From contig CAMNPM010000019.1 of NCBI GenBank assembly GCA_946548065.1, positions 1 through 43,128 of the forward strand: a stretch of 43,128 nt of DNA, written 5' to 3'. Positions 26,612-34,232 of the stretch are shown piece after piece; within the stretch, counting starts at the first letter, position 1; every line of letters begins with the position of its first letter. The translations under genes and the position numbers were made by a program. Source of the DNA: an uncultured Prevotella sp. GTDB lineage: Bacteria; Bacteroidota; Bacteroidia; Bacteroidales; Bacteroidaceae. A model generated the notes under the pieces. It saw only the letters and a program-made list of their open reading frames with translations, was not told the origin of the DNA and did not search any database.

Positions 26612-27529
26612 ATGCCTTTACGATTACCCGACAAGCTTCCCGCCATCGAACTGCTTAAGCAGGAGAACATATTTGTAATGGACGACTCTCGCGCTCACAT
26701 GCAGGACATTCGTCCTTTGAGGATAGCTATTCTCAACTTGATGCCGCTGAAGATCACCACAGAGACCGACCTTGTCCGTCTGCTGTCCAATACTCCCCTG
26801 CAGCTGGAGATAAGCTTCATGAAACTGAAGAGTCACACTCCCAAGAATACTCCGATTGAACACATGATGATGTTCTATCGTGATTTTGAGCAGATGCGAC
26901 AGGAAAAGTATGACGGCATGATTATCACCGGCGCTCCTGTGGAGACGCTCGAATACGAAGCCGTCTCTTACTGGGACGAGATGAAGGACATCTTCGAATG
27001 GGCGCGCACCCACGTCACGAGTACCTTATATATATGCTGGGCTGCTCAGGCCGGATTATACTATTACTATGGTATTCCCAAGTATCCGTTGCAGAAGAAG
27101 ATGTTTGGTGTCTTCCAACAGACACCCTTGGAGCCCCAACTGCCTATTTTCCGAGGATTCGACGATGTCTTCCAAATGCCCCATAGCCGTCATACGGAGA
27201 TTCATCGCAACGACATTCTGGCTCATCCCGATCTGACGCTCATTGCCGAGTCGCCCGACTGTGGTGTGTCGATGGTGATGGCTCGCGGCGGGCGCGAGTT
27301 CTTTATCACCGGACATCTGGAGTATGCACCTAATACGCTTGACAACGAGTATAAGCGCGACAAGGATATACGCGATGATGTAGATATGCCCAAGCATTAT
27401 TATCGTGATGACAATCCGGACAAGGGACCGTTGGTATCATGGCGAGCCCATGCAAATCTGTTGTATTCCAACTGGATTAATTATTACGTTTATCAGGAGA
27501 CACCTTACGACATCAACCAGATTCAATGA
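26612..27529 (+). CDS. metA: Homoserine O-acyltransferase, predicted acetyl-CoA specific
   Basis: The 305-residue MetA-type enzyme activates homoserine in methionine synthesis. Catalytic residues fall at the standard numbers: Cys142 (YICWAAQ), His235 and Glu237 (GHLEYAP). Residue 111 is Glu in GAPVETLEY; in characterised MetA enzymes Glu111 goes with acetyl-CoA use and Gly111 with succinyl-CoA use. The name homoserine O-succinyltransferase would therefore be misleading. It would feed the MetY at 1537-2829, which uses O-acetylhomoserine. It is only 2 bases after the PP2C gene and overlaps the U32 gene by four bases. Confidence 0.93.
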   Translation: MPLRLPDKLPAIELLKQENIFVMDDSRAHMQDIRPLRIAILNLMPLKITTETDLVRLLSNTPLQLEISFMKLKSHTPKNTPIEHMMMFYRDFEQMRQEKYDGMIITGAPVETLEYEAVSYWDEMKDIFEWARTHVTSTLYICWAAQAGLYYYYGIPKYPLQKKMFGVFQQTPLEPQLPIFRGFDDVFQMPHSRHTEIHRNDILAHPDLTLIAESPDCGVSMVMARGGREFFITGHLEYAPNTLDNEYKRDKDIRDDVDMPKHYYRDDNPDKGPLVSWRAHANLLYSNWINYYVYQETPYDINQIQ

Positions 27530-29343
27530 CATCACTCGAACTGCTTGCTCCTGCCAAGAATCTCGAATGTGGCATAGCTGCCGTCGACCACGGTGCCGAT
27601 GCTGTATATATCGGTGCTTCGCGCTTTGGAGCGAGGGTGTCGGCAGGCAATAGTGTTCAGGACATCCGCCAACTTTGCGAGTATGCCCATCCCTTCGGTG
27701 TCAAGATTTATGTCACGGTCAACACTATTCTTTATGACCACGAACTAAAAGCTACCGAAAAACTGCTGTGGGAGCTTTACGAGGTTGGCGTTGATGCTGT
27801 TTTGGTGCAGGATATGGGTATTCTCCGTATGTCTCTGCCGCCTATAGCCTTGCATGCTTCCACGCAGACTGATAATCGCAGTGCCGACAAGGTAGGGTGG
27901 TTGCATGATATTGGTTTTCAGCGCGTGGTCCTGGCCCGTGAACTGTCAGTCAGCGAGATAAGCGACATTCACCGACAGGTACCCCAGATGCCCCTGGAGG
28001 TGTTTGTGCACGGCGCGCTCTGTGTCAGCTACAGCGGACTGTGCTATGCCTCGCAGTGCTGTTTCGGCCGGTCGGCCAACCGTGGTGCGTGTGCTCAGTT
28101 CTGCCGCATGAAGTTCGACCTGCTCGATGCCGACGGACGTGAGTTGCAGCACCAGCGTCATCTGCTTTCGCTGAAGGACCTCAATCAGATTGACCATTTA
28201 GACGAACTTGTGCAGGCAGGAGCTACGTCATTTAAGATAGAAGGGCGCCTGAAGGATGCCGTCTATGTCAAAAACGTAGTGGCAGCCTATAGCCAGCAGC
28301 TGAACCGTTTCATTGCCCAACATCCGCATGACTATCAGCGCGCCTCGCTGGGGAACGTCATCTACACCTTCACTCCGCAGCTGAAAAAGACATTCAACCG
28401 CGGGTTTACCAATTATTTCCTGCATGGTCGCCAGCCATACGGATCCCCCGGGCAGCATGACATCTTCTCACCAGATACTCCAAAGGCCATAGGCGAATAT
28501 GTCGGAAAGGTAAAGGAGCTGCGTCGCGACTCCTTCAATGTGGCTGGCACGGCATCGTTTGCCAATGGTGACGGGCTTTGCTTTATTAATGATGAACGCG
28601 AGCTGGAAGGCTTCCGCGTCAACAGGGCCGAGGGCAACAGGCTCTTCCCCCAGCAGATGCCAGCCCACCTAAGGCCGGGCATGGCTCTCTATCGTAACAG
28701 TGACCAAGAGTTCGAACATACACTCTCGCGTCCCTCTGCCACAAGGCGCATCCCCATTACGCTTCGTCTTGATGCCACAGCCGACGGCTTCAGCCTTTCA
28801 GCCGGTCAGTCCACCGTACATGCTGTTTGTGAACATCAGCAGGCCCAGAAGCCACAGCGTGAGAATATCGTCCGGCAACTTACCAAGTTAGGAGGCACAT
28901 CCTATGAGTGTAGTAGGGTGGAGCTGCCTGACGATTTCAACTATTTCGTTCCCAGCAGTATGCTCAGCGACATGCGCCGCCGTTTGGTGGAGGCTCTGCT
29001 GGCTGAGAGCAGACAGCGGCGCCCTGCCGGCGGAGCCTTCGCCGTCAAGACCGTCGGCAAAAGTCTCTCATACGAGCGACCCTATTTCTACAACATCTCC
29101 AACCATCTTGCCTGCCACTTCTACGATACCCCGACCGTATCAGCCTACGAGTTGAAGGGCGGCAACGGTCCCATCATGCAGTGTCGCCATTGTCTGCGCT
29201 ATTCATTGGGAGGCTGTGTGAAATACGGAGGCACCAAGCCTTCCTGGCGCGAGCCTTTACGACTGCGGTTAGCCGACGGACGAATGTTCCGTCTTGAGTT
29301 CGATTGTAAACATTGTCAGATGAATGTCTATGCAGAAGTGTAA
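27526..29343 (+). CDS. Peptidase U32 family protein (RlhA/TrhP-like)
   Basis: The 605-residue protein has a U32 domain (about 1-330; LELLAPAKNLECGIAAV, HGADAVYIG) with the cysteine-rich segment YASQCCFGRSANRGACAQFC near residue 185, and a later DUF3656-like region (about 370-500) typical of the YdcP/RlhA group. Despite the name, characterised members hydroxylate RNA (RlhA on 23S rRNA, TrhP on tRNA) with iron-sulfur chemistry. The C-terminal part has more cysteines (CRHC, CKHC). The ATG overlaps the metA stop, so coupling is likely. The substrate RNA is not deducible. Confidence 0.85.
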   Translation: MTSLELLAPAKNLECGIAAVDHGADAVYIGASRFGARVSAGNSVQDIRQLCEYAHPFGVKIYVTVNTILYDHELKATEKLLWELYEVGVDAVLVQDMGILRMSLPPIALHASTQTDNRSADKVGWLHDIGFQRVVLARELSVSEISDIHRQVPQMPLEVFVHGALCVSYSGLCYASQCCFGRSANRGACAQFCRMKFDLLDADGRELQHQRHLLSLKDLNQIDHLDELVQAGATSFKIEGRLKDAVYVKNVVAAYSQQLNRFIAQHPHDYQRASLGNVIYTFTPQLKKTFNRGFTNYFLHGRQPYGSPGQHDIFSPDTPKAIGEYVGKVKELRRDSFNVAGTASFANGDGLCFINDERELEGFRVNRAEGNRLFPQQMPAHLRPGMALYRNSDQEFEHTLSRPSATRRIPITLRLDATADGFSLSAGQSTVHAVCEHQQAQKPQRENIVRQLTKLGGTSYECSRVELPDDFNYFVPSSMLSDMRRRLVEALLAESRQRRPAGGAFAVKTVGKSLSYERPYFYNISNHLACHFYDTPTVSAYELKGGNGPIMQCRHCLRYSLGGCVKYGGTKPSWREPLRLRLADGRMFRLEFDCKHCQMNVYAEV

Positions 29344-30301
29344 GTTTGTTTTGCTATTGCTGGCTACGATGCTGCTTTCAGCATGCTATCATCATAGGCA
29401 ACACACACCCGATGCCTGGGACCTCACAAAACAACAGCTGGACTCCATCTCCTTCTCCACCACCCACCATTACTCCCAGAACTTCAACTTCATTGTCACC
29501 TCACCGTCGCTCCCACTGTCCGACGCCCTGCCCGATATGGCTTTCGACACCCTCTATGTGACAAAGGGCGAACGCATCGTCGTAGCAGAAATAGCCACCG
29601 TACCTTCCGACAGCATAGACACCGTGTGGGTGAAGGTGGCCCGCGACCAGATTACCCAGGGATGGATACGCGAGACGGAATTGCTGCAGGGTGTGTCGCC
29701 CGACGACCCCATTTCCCAGTTCATCGACTTCTTCTCCGACACCCACCTGCTCATCTTCCTGGCCTTCGGTGTCATGGTCGTCGGAGCCTATGCCGTGCAG
29801 CACCTGCATAGGCACAAGGCATATATCGTCCACTTCCGCGACATCGATTCCTTCTATCCCACGCTGCTCTGCCTGCTGGTAGCCTCCTCGGCCACGCTCT
29901 ATGCCTCCATTCAGATGTTCGGACCAGAGTCGTGGCGTCACTTCTACTACCATCCCTCCCTCAACCCCTTTGCCCTGCCCATGCATCTGGGCGTCTTCGT
30001 GGCGTCAGTGTGGGCTATCATCATTGTTGCCGTAGCTGCCGCTGACGATGTGGCCCACCGCCTGTCCGGCTCTGATGCGGCGCTCTATCTGGCCGGGCTT
30101 GCTGCAGTCTGTGCGGTCAACTATGTCGTGTTCAGTATTTTCACCCTATACTATTTGGGCTATCTGCTGCTGATAGCCTACTTCGTCTGTTCGCTATGGC
30201 TCTTCTTTTCCCGTGCCCACTATCGCTACCGCTGCGGACAGTGCGGCCATCCGCTGCAGCACAAAGGCCGCTGCCCCCACTGCGGCACCGACAACGTCTG
30301 A
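29324..30301 (+). CDS. Lipoprotein-like membrane protein with C-terminal zinc ribbon
   Basis: The 325-residue protein has an N-terminal signal with the lipobox LLSAC (Cys21), a soluble stretch (about 22-140), four to five hydrophobic segments (about 145-300) and a C-terminal zinc ribbon (CGQCGH then CPHCG). The start ATG at 29324 lies inside the U32 gene; an in-frame ATG at 29330 is an alternative. I do not recognise a family beyond these features. It ends the plus-strand run of close-spaced genes, and the convergent GNAT gene begins just after it. Confidence 0.6.
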   Translation: MSMQKCKFVLLLLATMLLSACYHHRQHTPDAWDLTKQQLDSISFSTTHHYSQNFNFIVTSPSLPLSDALPDMAFDTLYVTKGERIVVAEIATVPSDSIDTVWVKVARDQITQGWIRETELLQGVSPDDPISQFIDFFSDTHLLIFLAFGVMVVGAYAVQHLHRHKAYIVHFRDIDSFYPTLLCLLVASSATLYASIQMFGPESWRHFYYHPSLNPFALPMHLGVFVASVWAIIIVAVAAADDVAHRLSGSDAALYLAGLAAVCAVNYVVFSIFTLYYLGYLLLIAYFVCSLWLFFSRAHYRYRCGQCGHPLQHKGRCPHCGTDNV

Positions 30302-30306
30302 ACCAC

Positions 30307-31269
30307 TCATTCCCTCCACAGCCAGGTCGCCAGCCGGTTCACCCATCGTATGCTGATGCGGAACCATCGGAACGTGCTCACCTCCTTGCCGCCAAACCGC
30401 AAGATGAAGTCGCGGTAGGGATTCTTGCGGAACGGCAAACCCACATCCATGAAGCGGATGTGTTCACACCCCCGGGCATGGGCGTCCTTGATAGTGTTCC
30501 AAAAGGTGACAGCGTTAGGATGAAACGGCGCAAAGCTCTTGCGGCGCGAGGCAGAATACCACAGGTAGGCATCCCTTTCCGAGTACACACACACCGTGCA
30601 GCCTATCACTTTGTCGTGAACCTTAGTGATAAAAATCCTGCCGTGTCCGCTATCCATTAATGAGCGAAAGAACATGTCGTCAGGCAGGAATCGTCTTGGC
30701 TTCAGCCAGTTGTGGCGCCGCAAGAGCCGTGTGAACGCCCGAAACTCCTCGTCCGTCTCCACCAGCTTGGTCGTGGCACCCCTTTGCATCGCATTGTCAA
30801 TACGTTTCCTCATGCGACTCGTAACGCGTTCCTCCGGTGTCCTGGAGTGTAGCGAGTTGTGAACATTCATCCACCGTACATGGAAATAGCCCAGTCTGCG
30901 CAGCTCACGGTAGCCAAACATCTTCTCGCTGAGGTTGCTCACCTCCATATAGAGCACCCTGTGGTTCTGCCGTTCGGTCAGCGCCTCCATGAGCGCCCCG
31001 AACACCTGCGCCGTGCATCCGTTGTTGCCGTAGATGCGCGCATGGGTGTACAGGTAAGGCGGCAGCCACGAGAGCCTGTAGCGCACTATGCACAGCACAT
31101 GCCCCACCACCTGTCCGTCGTCGCCGCACCGTGCCACGGCCATCAGGGGCTTGTGGCGCGGAGTCTGTTGGCACAGTTCCATCAGCTGTCGGCTGTGGAA
31201 AAAACTCCCCTCCGCCAGCGCTGGCAGTTCGTCTGCATGCTCGTATATTGTCACCCTTATTGCGTTCAT
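30307..31269 (-). CDS. GNAT/FemAB-like acyltransferase
   Basis: The 320-residue protein resembles the GNAT superfamily, with a two-lobed length like FemAB or CelD relatives. Seen are a repeated acetyltransferase-like core, an Arg-rich middle and a C-terminal ADRAMATICALLY hydrophobic-charged tail of tryptophans. Substrate is unknown; cell-wall or polysaccharide acylation is a guess. The start follows a -7 box by only five bases, suggesting a leaderless message or a downstream start. It is convergent with the zinc-ribbon lipoprotein gene. Confidence 0.65.
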   Translation of the reverse strand: MNAIRVTIYEHADELPALAEGSFFHSRQLMELCQQTPRHKPLMAVARCGDDGQVVGHVLCIVRYRLSWLPPYLYTHARIYGNNGCTAQVFGALMEALTERQNHRVLYMEVSNLSEKMFGYRELRRLGYFHVRWMNVHNSLHSRTPEERVTSRMRKRIDNAMQRGATTKLVETDEEFRAFTRLLRRHNWLKPRRFLPDDMFFRSLMDSGHGRIFITKVHDKVIGCTVCVYSERDAYLWYSASRRKSFAPFHPNAVTFWNTIKDAHARGCEHIRFMDVGLPFRKNPYRDFILRFGGKEVSTFRWFRISIRWVNRLATWLWRE

Positions 31270-31273
31270 GTTG

Positions 31274-31281
31274 CAAATATA
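31274..31281 (-). promoter_or_regulatory. -7 element immediately before the GNAT start
   Basis: Minus-strand TATATTTG ends only four bases before the ATG at 31269. No -33 TTTG is seen at the expected distance. If it is used, transcription begins at or next to the start codon. Confidence 0.4.
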
Positions 31282-31370
31282 GGCATTTTTTTGAAATAAT
31301 CATCAGGAAGGCAGGAATAATTTGGCCTTCCTGGCGAACTAACAAAAATTTTTTGTGAGTTCGTTCCGCA

Positions 31371-31406
31371 ACAAGAAAAAGGAGGGCACCACACAAGCAC
31401 CCTCCT
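31371..31406 (-). terminator. Terminator of the short minus-strand transcript in the P5 island
   Basis: AGGAGGG (31380-31386) pairs with CCCTCCT (31400-31406) around a 13-base loop, and the minus-strand tail is T-rich. It would end the transcript started near 31818, after the P5 3' fragment. Confidence 0.6.
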
Positions 31407-31445
31407 GCAAAACACCCGCGTTAGATAATTAGATAATTAGATAGG
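31407..31445 (-). repeat. Octamer stop-tail motif, copy A
   Basis: Minus strand: three 8-base units of the type TATCTAAT followed by CTAACGCGGG and a T-rich end. The first TAA is the stop codon of the P5 fragment at 31437. Each unit contains TAA, and the 8-base period puts stops in all three frames. Confidence 0.75.
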
Positions 31446-31571
31446 CTTCCACTGACCTACTGCCAAATCGTAACCTTCCTTAACCACGCAATCATCGATA
31501 ACACTGCCGTTTTCAACATAACACATAGCTTGGAAGAGGCTGCACATCACATCCTTATTCCACCATGATAT
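31437..31571 (-). pseudogene. 3' end of a P5-family gene, inverted second copy
   Basis: 44 codons and a stop reproduce the last part of the protein encoded at 32294-32737 almost exactly: on the DNA level only three substitutions occur over about 135 bases. The identity ends abruptly at 31573, where an unrelated frame (31555-31776) runs into it out of frame. There is no start codon of its own. This is a partial duplication or recombination product rather than an independent gene. Confidence 0.8.
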
Positions 31572-31776
31572 TTGTCCCCGTGATTATCTCATCGATGGTG
31601 AAGTACGAGGTTTCTCTGTAGTGAGGCACAATCTGAACCGTTGCTGGCGACGAATTTGTGCGCACTAGGTGTATCCTTTGTGCTAATTGAGGCCGCTCTT
31701 TGAGGATTTGAGCGTACATTTCAGCAGCATTGCCCCAAAGATTATCCATAGCCAATTGTTCGTTTTTTTGTTCCAT
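31555..31776 (-). CDS. Small hypothetical protein truncated by the P5 3' fragment
   Basis: The 73-residue frame has its own -7 box (31818-31825) and encodes a hydrophilic, Glu/Gln-rich protein beginning MEQKNEQLAMDN. I do not recognise a family. Its last four residues and stop (NIMVE end) are read out of frame from the inverted P5 fragment, so the original C-terminus was probably lost when that fragment arrived. Confidence 0.45.
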   Translation of the reverse strand: MEQKNEQLAMDNLWGNAAEMYAQILKERPQLAQRIHLVRTNSSPATVQIVPHYRETSYFTIDEIITGTNIMVE

Positions 31777-31817
31777 ACTTTATAAACTGATGTTCTAACT
31801 TAGCTAAAAATTTTTTG

Positions 31818-31825
31818 CAAAAGTA
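31818..31825 (-). promoter_or_regulatory. -7 element of the small minus-strand gene
   Basis: Minus-strand TACTTTTG fits TAnnTTTG. The ATG at 31776 is about 41 bases downstream. A -33 TTTG is not evident. Confidence 0.5.
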
Positions 31826-31867
31826 CATAAAGTGAACGAAATAAAAAAATAAATAAAAAAAACTTAA

Positions 31868-31906
31868 CGGAATTTATACTTTCTTTAACAAATTCCGCTT
31901 TTTTTG
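31868..31906. terminator. Bidirectional terminator-like hairpin
   Basis: CGGAATTT (31868-31875) pairs with AAATTCCG (31890-31897). T-rich tails occur on both sides, so it may work on both strands. No plus-strand gene precedes it, which suggests a lost gene. Confidence 0.55.
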
Positions 31907-31941
31907 TATCTAAAAATCTAAAAATCTAACGCGGGCATTTT
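31907..31941 (+). repeat. Octamer stop-tail motif, copy B
   Basis: Three units of ATCTAAAA-type sequence at 8-base period, then CTAACGCGGGCATTTT. The same tail occurs in copies A and D (C varies slightly). No gene ends directly before it. Confidence 0.75.
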
Positions 31942-32036
31942 GTGGGGGGCCTTGATATAATAATAGGGGGGAGACATATATTATTTTTATAAATACCTTA
32001 TTAATTTTTATACATTATTATAAATACCGAAGTAGT

Positions 32037-32075
32037 GCAAACGCCCAGCATTAGACAATTAGATTTTAGATAGCC
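32037..32075 (-). repeat. Octamer stop-tail motif, copy C
   Basis: Minus strand: three TCTAA units (spacing 7 then 8) followed by TAATGCTGGGCGTTTGC. This is the most divergent copy and faces copy B. No gene ends at it. Confidence 0.65.
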
Positions 32076-32142
32076 GCAAAAATGAATTACTGTTTTGCAC
32101 GGTTTTGTCAATTTTTCGAAACTGCACTTTATGGCCAAAAAA

Positions 32143-32175
32143 TTTGGAAATGTCAAACTTTTATGTGTAACTTTG
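32143..32175 (+). promoter_or_regulatory. Promoter of the P5 gene
   Basis: TTTG (32143-32146) and TAACTTTG (32168-32175) are 21 bases apart. The ATG at 32294 is 118 bases after the -7 box, so the mRNA has a long leader for this genome. Confidence 0.7.
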
Positions 32176-32293
32176 CAGCGGTCGACCAAGGTAAGGCGAT
32201 GGCAATGGTTTCTCCGGTTGCTCGCTAATCCCACTCTCATTACAGAGACAAAACAAAGACTGGAGATAGGTATAACGAAAATAGTTTTCAATT

Positions 32294-32737
32294 ATGGCAA
32301 AAACAGGTTTTTGGCTCCAGGGAGCCAAGGGTAAGCTGCGAAATAACAACCCGCTCAACATCAGGATAGGCAACGACTGGGTAGGTGAGGTGTCTCATCC
32401 TACCGACAAGGATTTTGAGCAGTTTGAAAAAATGAGCTATGGCGTCAGGGCGGCTTTTATCATACTGCACAACTACATTGTGAGGCATAAGCTAACCACT
32501 GTGCCTGAAATCATCCATCGCTGGGCTCCAAATAACGAGAACAACACCAAAAAGTATGTGGAGACAGTACTAAATCGGATGAATTTTGAGCCACAACAAG
32601 AAATATCATGGTGGAATAAGGATGTGATGTGTAACCTCTTCCAAGCTATGTGTTATGTTGAAAACGGCTGTGTTATCGATGATTGCGTGGTTAAGGAAGG
32701 TTACGATTTGGCAGTAGGTCAGTGGAAGCCTATCTAA
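32294..32737 (+). CDS. Phage-type structural protein P5 family
   Basis: The 147-residue protein matches the P5 family seen in Bacteroidales prophages and islands: NNNPLNIRIGNDWVGE near residue 20, YGVRAAF near 55, IHRWAPNNENNT near 78 and VENG near 128. The RWAP and NNPLNIR motifs belong to a muramidase/transglycosylase-like fold, so a peptidoglycan role is plausible. No other phage genes flank it. The stop codon is the first TAA of stop-tail copy D. A near-identical inverted copy of its 3' end lies at 31437-31571. Confidence 0.8.
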   Translation: MAKTGFWLQGAKGKLRNNNPLNIRIGNDWVGEVSHPTDKDFEQFEKMSYGVRAAFIILHNYIVRHKLTTVPEIIHRWAPNNENNTKKYVETVLNRMNFEPQQEISWWNKDVMCNLFQAMCYVENGCVIDDCVVKEGYDLAVGQWKPI

Positions 32738-32775
32738 TTATCTAATTATCTAATTATCTAATGCGGGCATTTTTC
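32729..32775 (+). repeat. Octamer stop-tail motif, copy D
   Basis: Four units of TATCTAAT at exact 8-base period (TAA at 32735, 32743, 32751, 32759), then TAATGCGGGCATTTTTCG. The first TAA is the P5 stop. Confidence 0.8.
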
Positions 32776-32778
32776 GTA

Positions 32779-32831
32779 GACGGAAAAGTTCAAATAAAAT
32801 TTGGCTTTTCCGTCGACTTTCCGTAACTTTG
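32779..32831 (+). promoter_or_regulatory. Palindrome and promoter of the nitroreductase gene
   Basis: A 10-bp inverted repeat GACGGAAAAG / CTTTTCCGTC (32779-32788, 32805-32814) overlaps the -33 TTTG (32800-32803). The -7 TAACTTTG is at 32824-32831, 20 bases on. The palindrome may be an operator or end the P5 transcript. Confidence 0.7.
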
Positions 32832-32903
32832 CAGCCGATTACCCGTGCAAAGCGGTGAAATAAGGGTTAGCTATATAGAAGTCTCAAATAGAAAAATGTT
32901 GTT

Positions 32904-33431
32904 ATGGAATTCAAAGATTTAGTTCGGATGCGCCGCTCGCACCGCAAGTTCACGGGCGAGGAGATTGACGGCGAGGATGTGAAACTGATACTGCGCGCCG
33001 CGCTGATGGCGCCTACCTCCAAGGGACAGCGGGCGTGGCAGTTTGTGGTGGTGGACGACAAGACCGACCTGGAAAAGCTCGCCGACGCCAAGGACCTGGG
33101 CGGGGCCTTTCTCAAGGATGCTCCCCTGGCTGTGGTGGTGCTGGGCGACCCCATGCAGAACGACTGCTGGGTGGAAGACGGCAGCATAGCGGCCGTCTCC
33201 ATGCAGTATCAGGCCGAGGCCCTGGGGCTGGGGTCGTGCTGGGTGCAGATGAGGGGCCGCGGACTGAGCGACGGCACATCGGCTGACACCGTTATACGGG
33301 GGGTGCTGGATATTCCGGAGAATCTGTCGTGCCTCTGCGTGGTGGCCATCGGTCATAAGGCCGACGAGCGCAAGCCCCAGAACGAGGACCGGCTGAAGTG
33401 GGAGAACGTTCACCTGAACAAATACGAATAA
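32904..33431 (+). CDS. Nitroreductase family flavoprotein
   Basis: The 175-residue protein has the FMN-binding start of the family (RRSHRKFTGEE) and the conserved APTSKGQRAWQFVVV and GLGSCWVQ segments. Such dimers reduce nitro groups or quinones with NAD(P)H; the natural substrate is unknown. It is the first gene of a plus-strand run leading to DUF2520, KdsC-like and Maf genes. Confidence 0.9.
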   Translation: MEFKDLVRMRRSHRKFTGEEIDGEDVKLILRAALMAPTSKGQRAWQFVVVDDKTDLEKLADAKDLGGAFLKDAPLAVVVLGDPMQNDCWVEDGSIAAVSMQYQAEALGLGSCWVQMRGRGLSDGTSADTVIRGVLDIPENLSCLCVVAIGHKADERKPQNEDRLKWENVHLNKYE

Positions 33432-33455
33432 TAACGGCCATCACATCTACGCATC

Positions 33456-34232
33456 ATGAAGATTGTTATGATAGGCGCTGGCGGGCTGGCTTCGAACCTG
33501 GCTCCCGCATTGCGGGCGGCGGGTCATGAGGTCATTGCCGTATACAGTCGCACGATGGCTTCCGCCTCCACGCTGGCTGCTGCTATTGGCAGTCGGCCGT
33601 ATGACACCATTGCCGACCTTCCTGTCAAGGCCGACTGCTTTATGATGGCCGTGAAGGACAGTGTACTGGCTGAGGTGCTGGCCGAGCTGGTGAAGGGTAG
33701 GGAGGAGCAGCTGTTTGTCCACACGGCAGGCTCCGTGCCTATGTCGCTCCTGGCGGGCTGTGCGGTCAACTGCGGCGTGTTCTGGCCGATGCAGACTTTC
33801 TCGCGCCAGCGTCGTGTCGGCTTTGCCGATGTGCCTGTCTTTATCGAGGGCAGCAGCACCGATGTCCTTGCCAAGCTGGAGATGCTGGCAGGGAGCATCG
33901 GCAGCCGTGTCTGCCGGCTGTCGAGCGAGGAGCGTAAGTACATGCACCTGGCTGCAGTCTTTGCCTGCAACTTCACGAACCACTGCTATGCACTGGCTGC
34001 ACGGATACTGGAGCAGCACGGTGTGCCGTTCGGTGTGATGCTGCCTTTGATAGGCGAGACGGCGAGGAAGGTGCAGGAGGTGCACCCCGTGGCGGCACAG
34101 ACCGGACCGGCCGTTCGCTATGACGAGAATGTCATCGGCAGGCAGATAGCATTATTGCAGGGACAGCCGGAGATGCAGGCCATCTACGAAATGCTGTCGC
34201 AAAGTATTCACCATACAGCAACAGGCAAATGA
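33456..34232 (+). CDS. Rossmann-fold DUF2520 protein (NADP oxidoreductase-like)
   Basis: The 258-residue protein begins with a Rossmann nucleotide-binding loop (MIGAGGLASNLAPAL) and has a C-terminal helical DUF2520 domain. Relatives resemble F420/NADP-dependent oxidoreductases and ketopantoate-type reductases, but no reaction is established. It overlaps the next gene by four bases (ATGA), and in many Bacteroidales it sits beside the same KdsC-like and Maf genes. Confidence 0.85.
   Translation: MKIVMIGAGGLASNLAPALRAAGHEVIAVYSRTMASASTLAAAIGSRPYDTIADLPVKADCFMMAVKDSVLAEVLAELVKGREEQLFVHTAGSVPMSLLAGCAVNCGVFWPMQTFSRQRRVGFADVPVFIEGSSTDVLAKLEMLAGSIGSRVCRLSSEERKYMHLAAVFACNFTNHCYALAARILEQHGVPFGVMLPLIGETARKVQEVHPVAAQTGPAVRYDENVIGRQIALLQGQPEMQAIYEMLSQSIHHTATGK

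Larger units (their letters stand above)
31777..32293. other. Gene-free part of the P5 island
   Basis: Very AT-rich. It holds the -7 box of the small minus gene, a bidirectional terminator-like hairpin, stop-tail copies B and C, a direct repeat TTATAAATACC (31987-31997 and 32018-32028), and the P5 promoter with a leader of about 110 bases. The one open frame across 32095-32334 is discounted because it crosses the P5 promoter. Confidence 0.7.

Noticed and set aside
32095..32334. 79-residue plus-strand frame across the P5 leader
   Set aside because: It crosses the -7 box of the P5 gene and overlaps the P5 start; no motif.
31407..32775. Stop-tail repeats as a CRISPR array
   Set aside because: The units are 8 bases without spacers and no cas genes are near.
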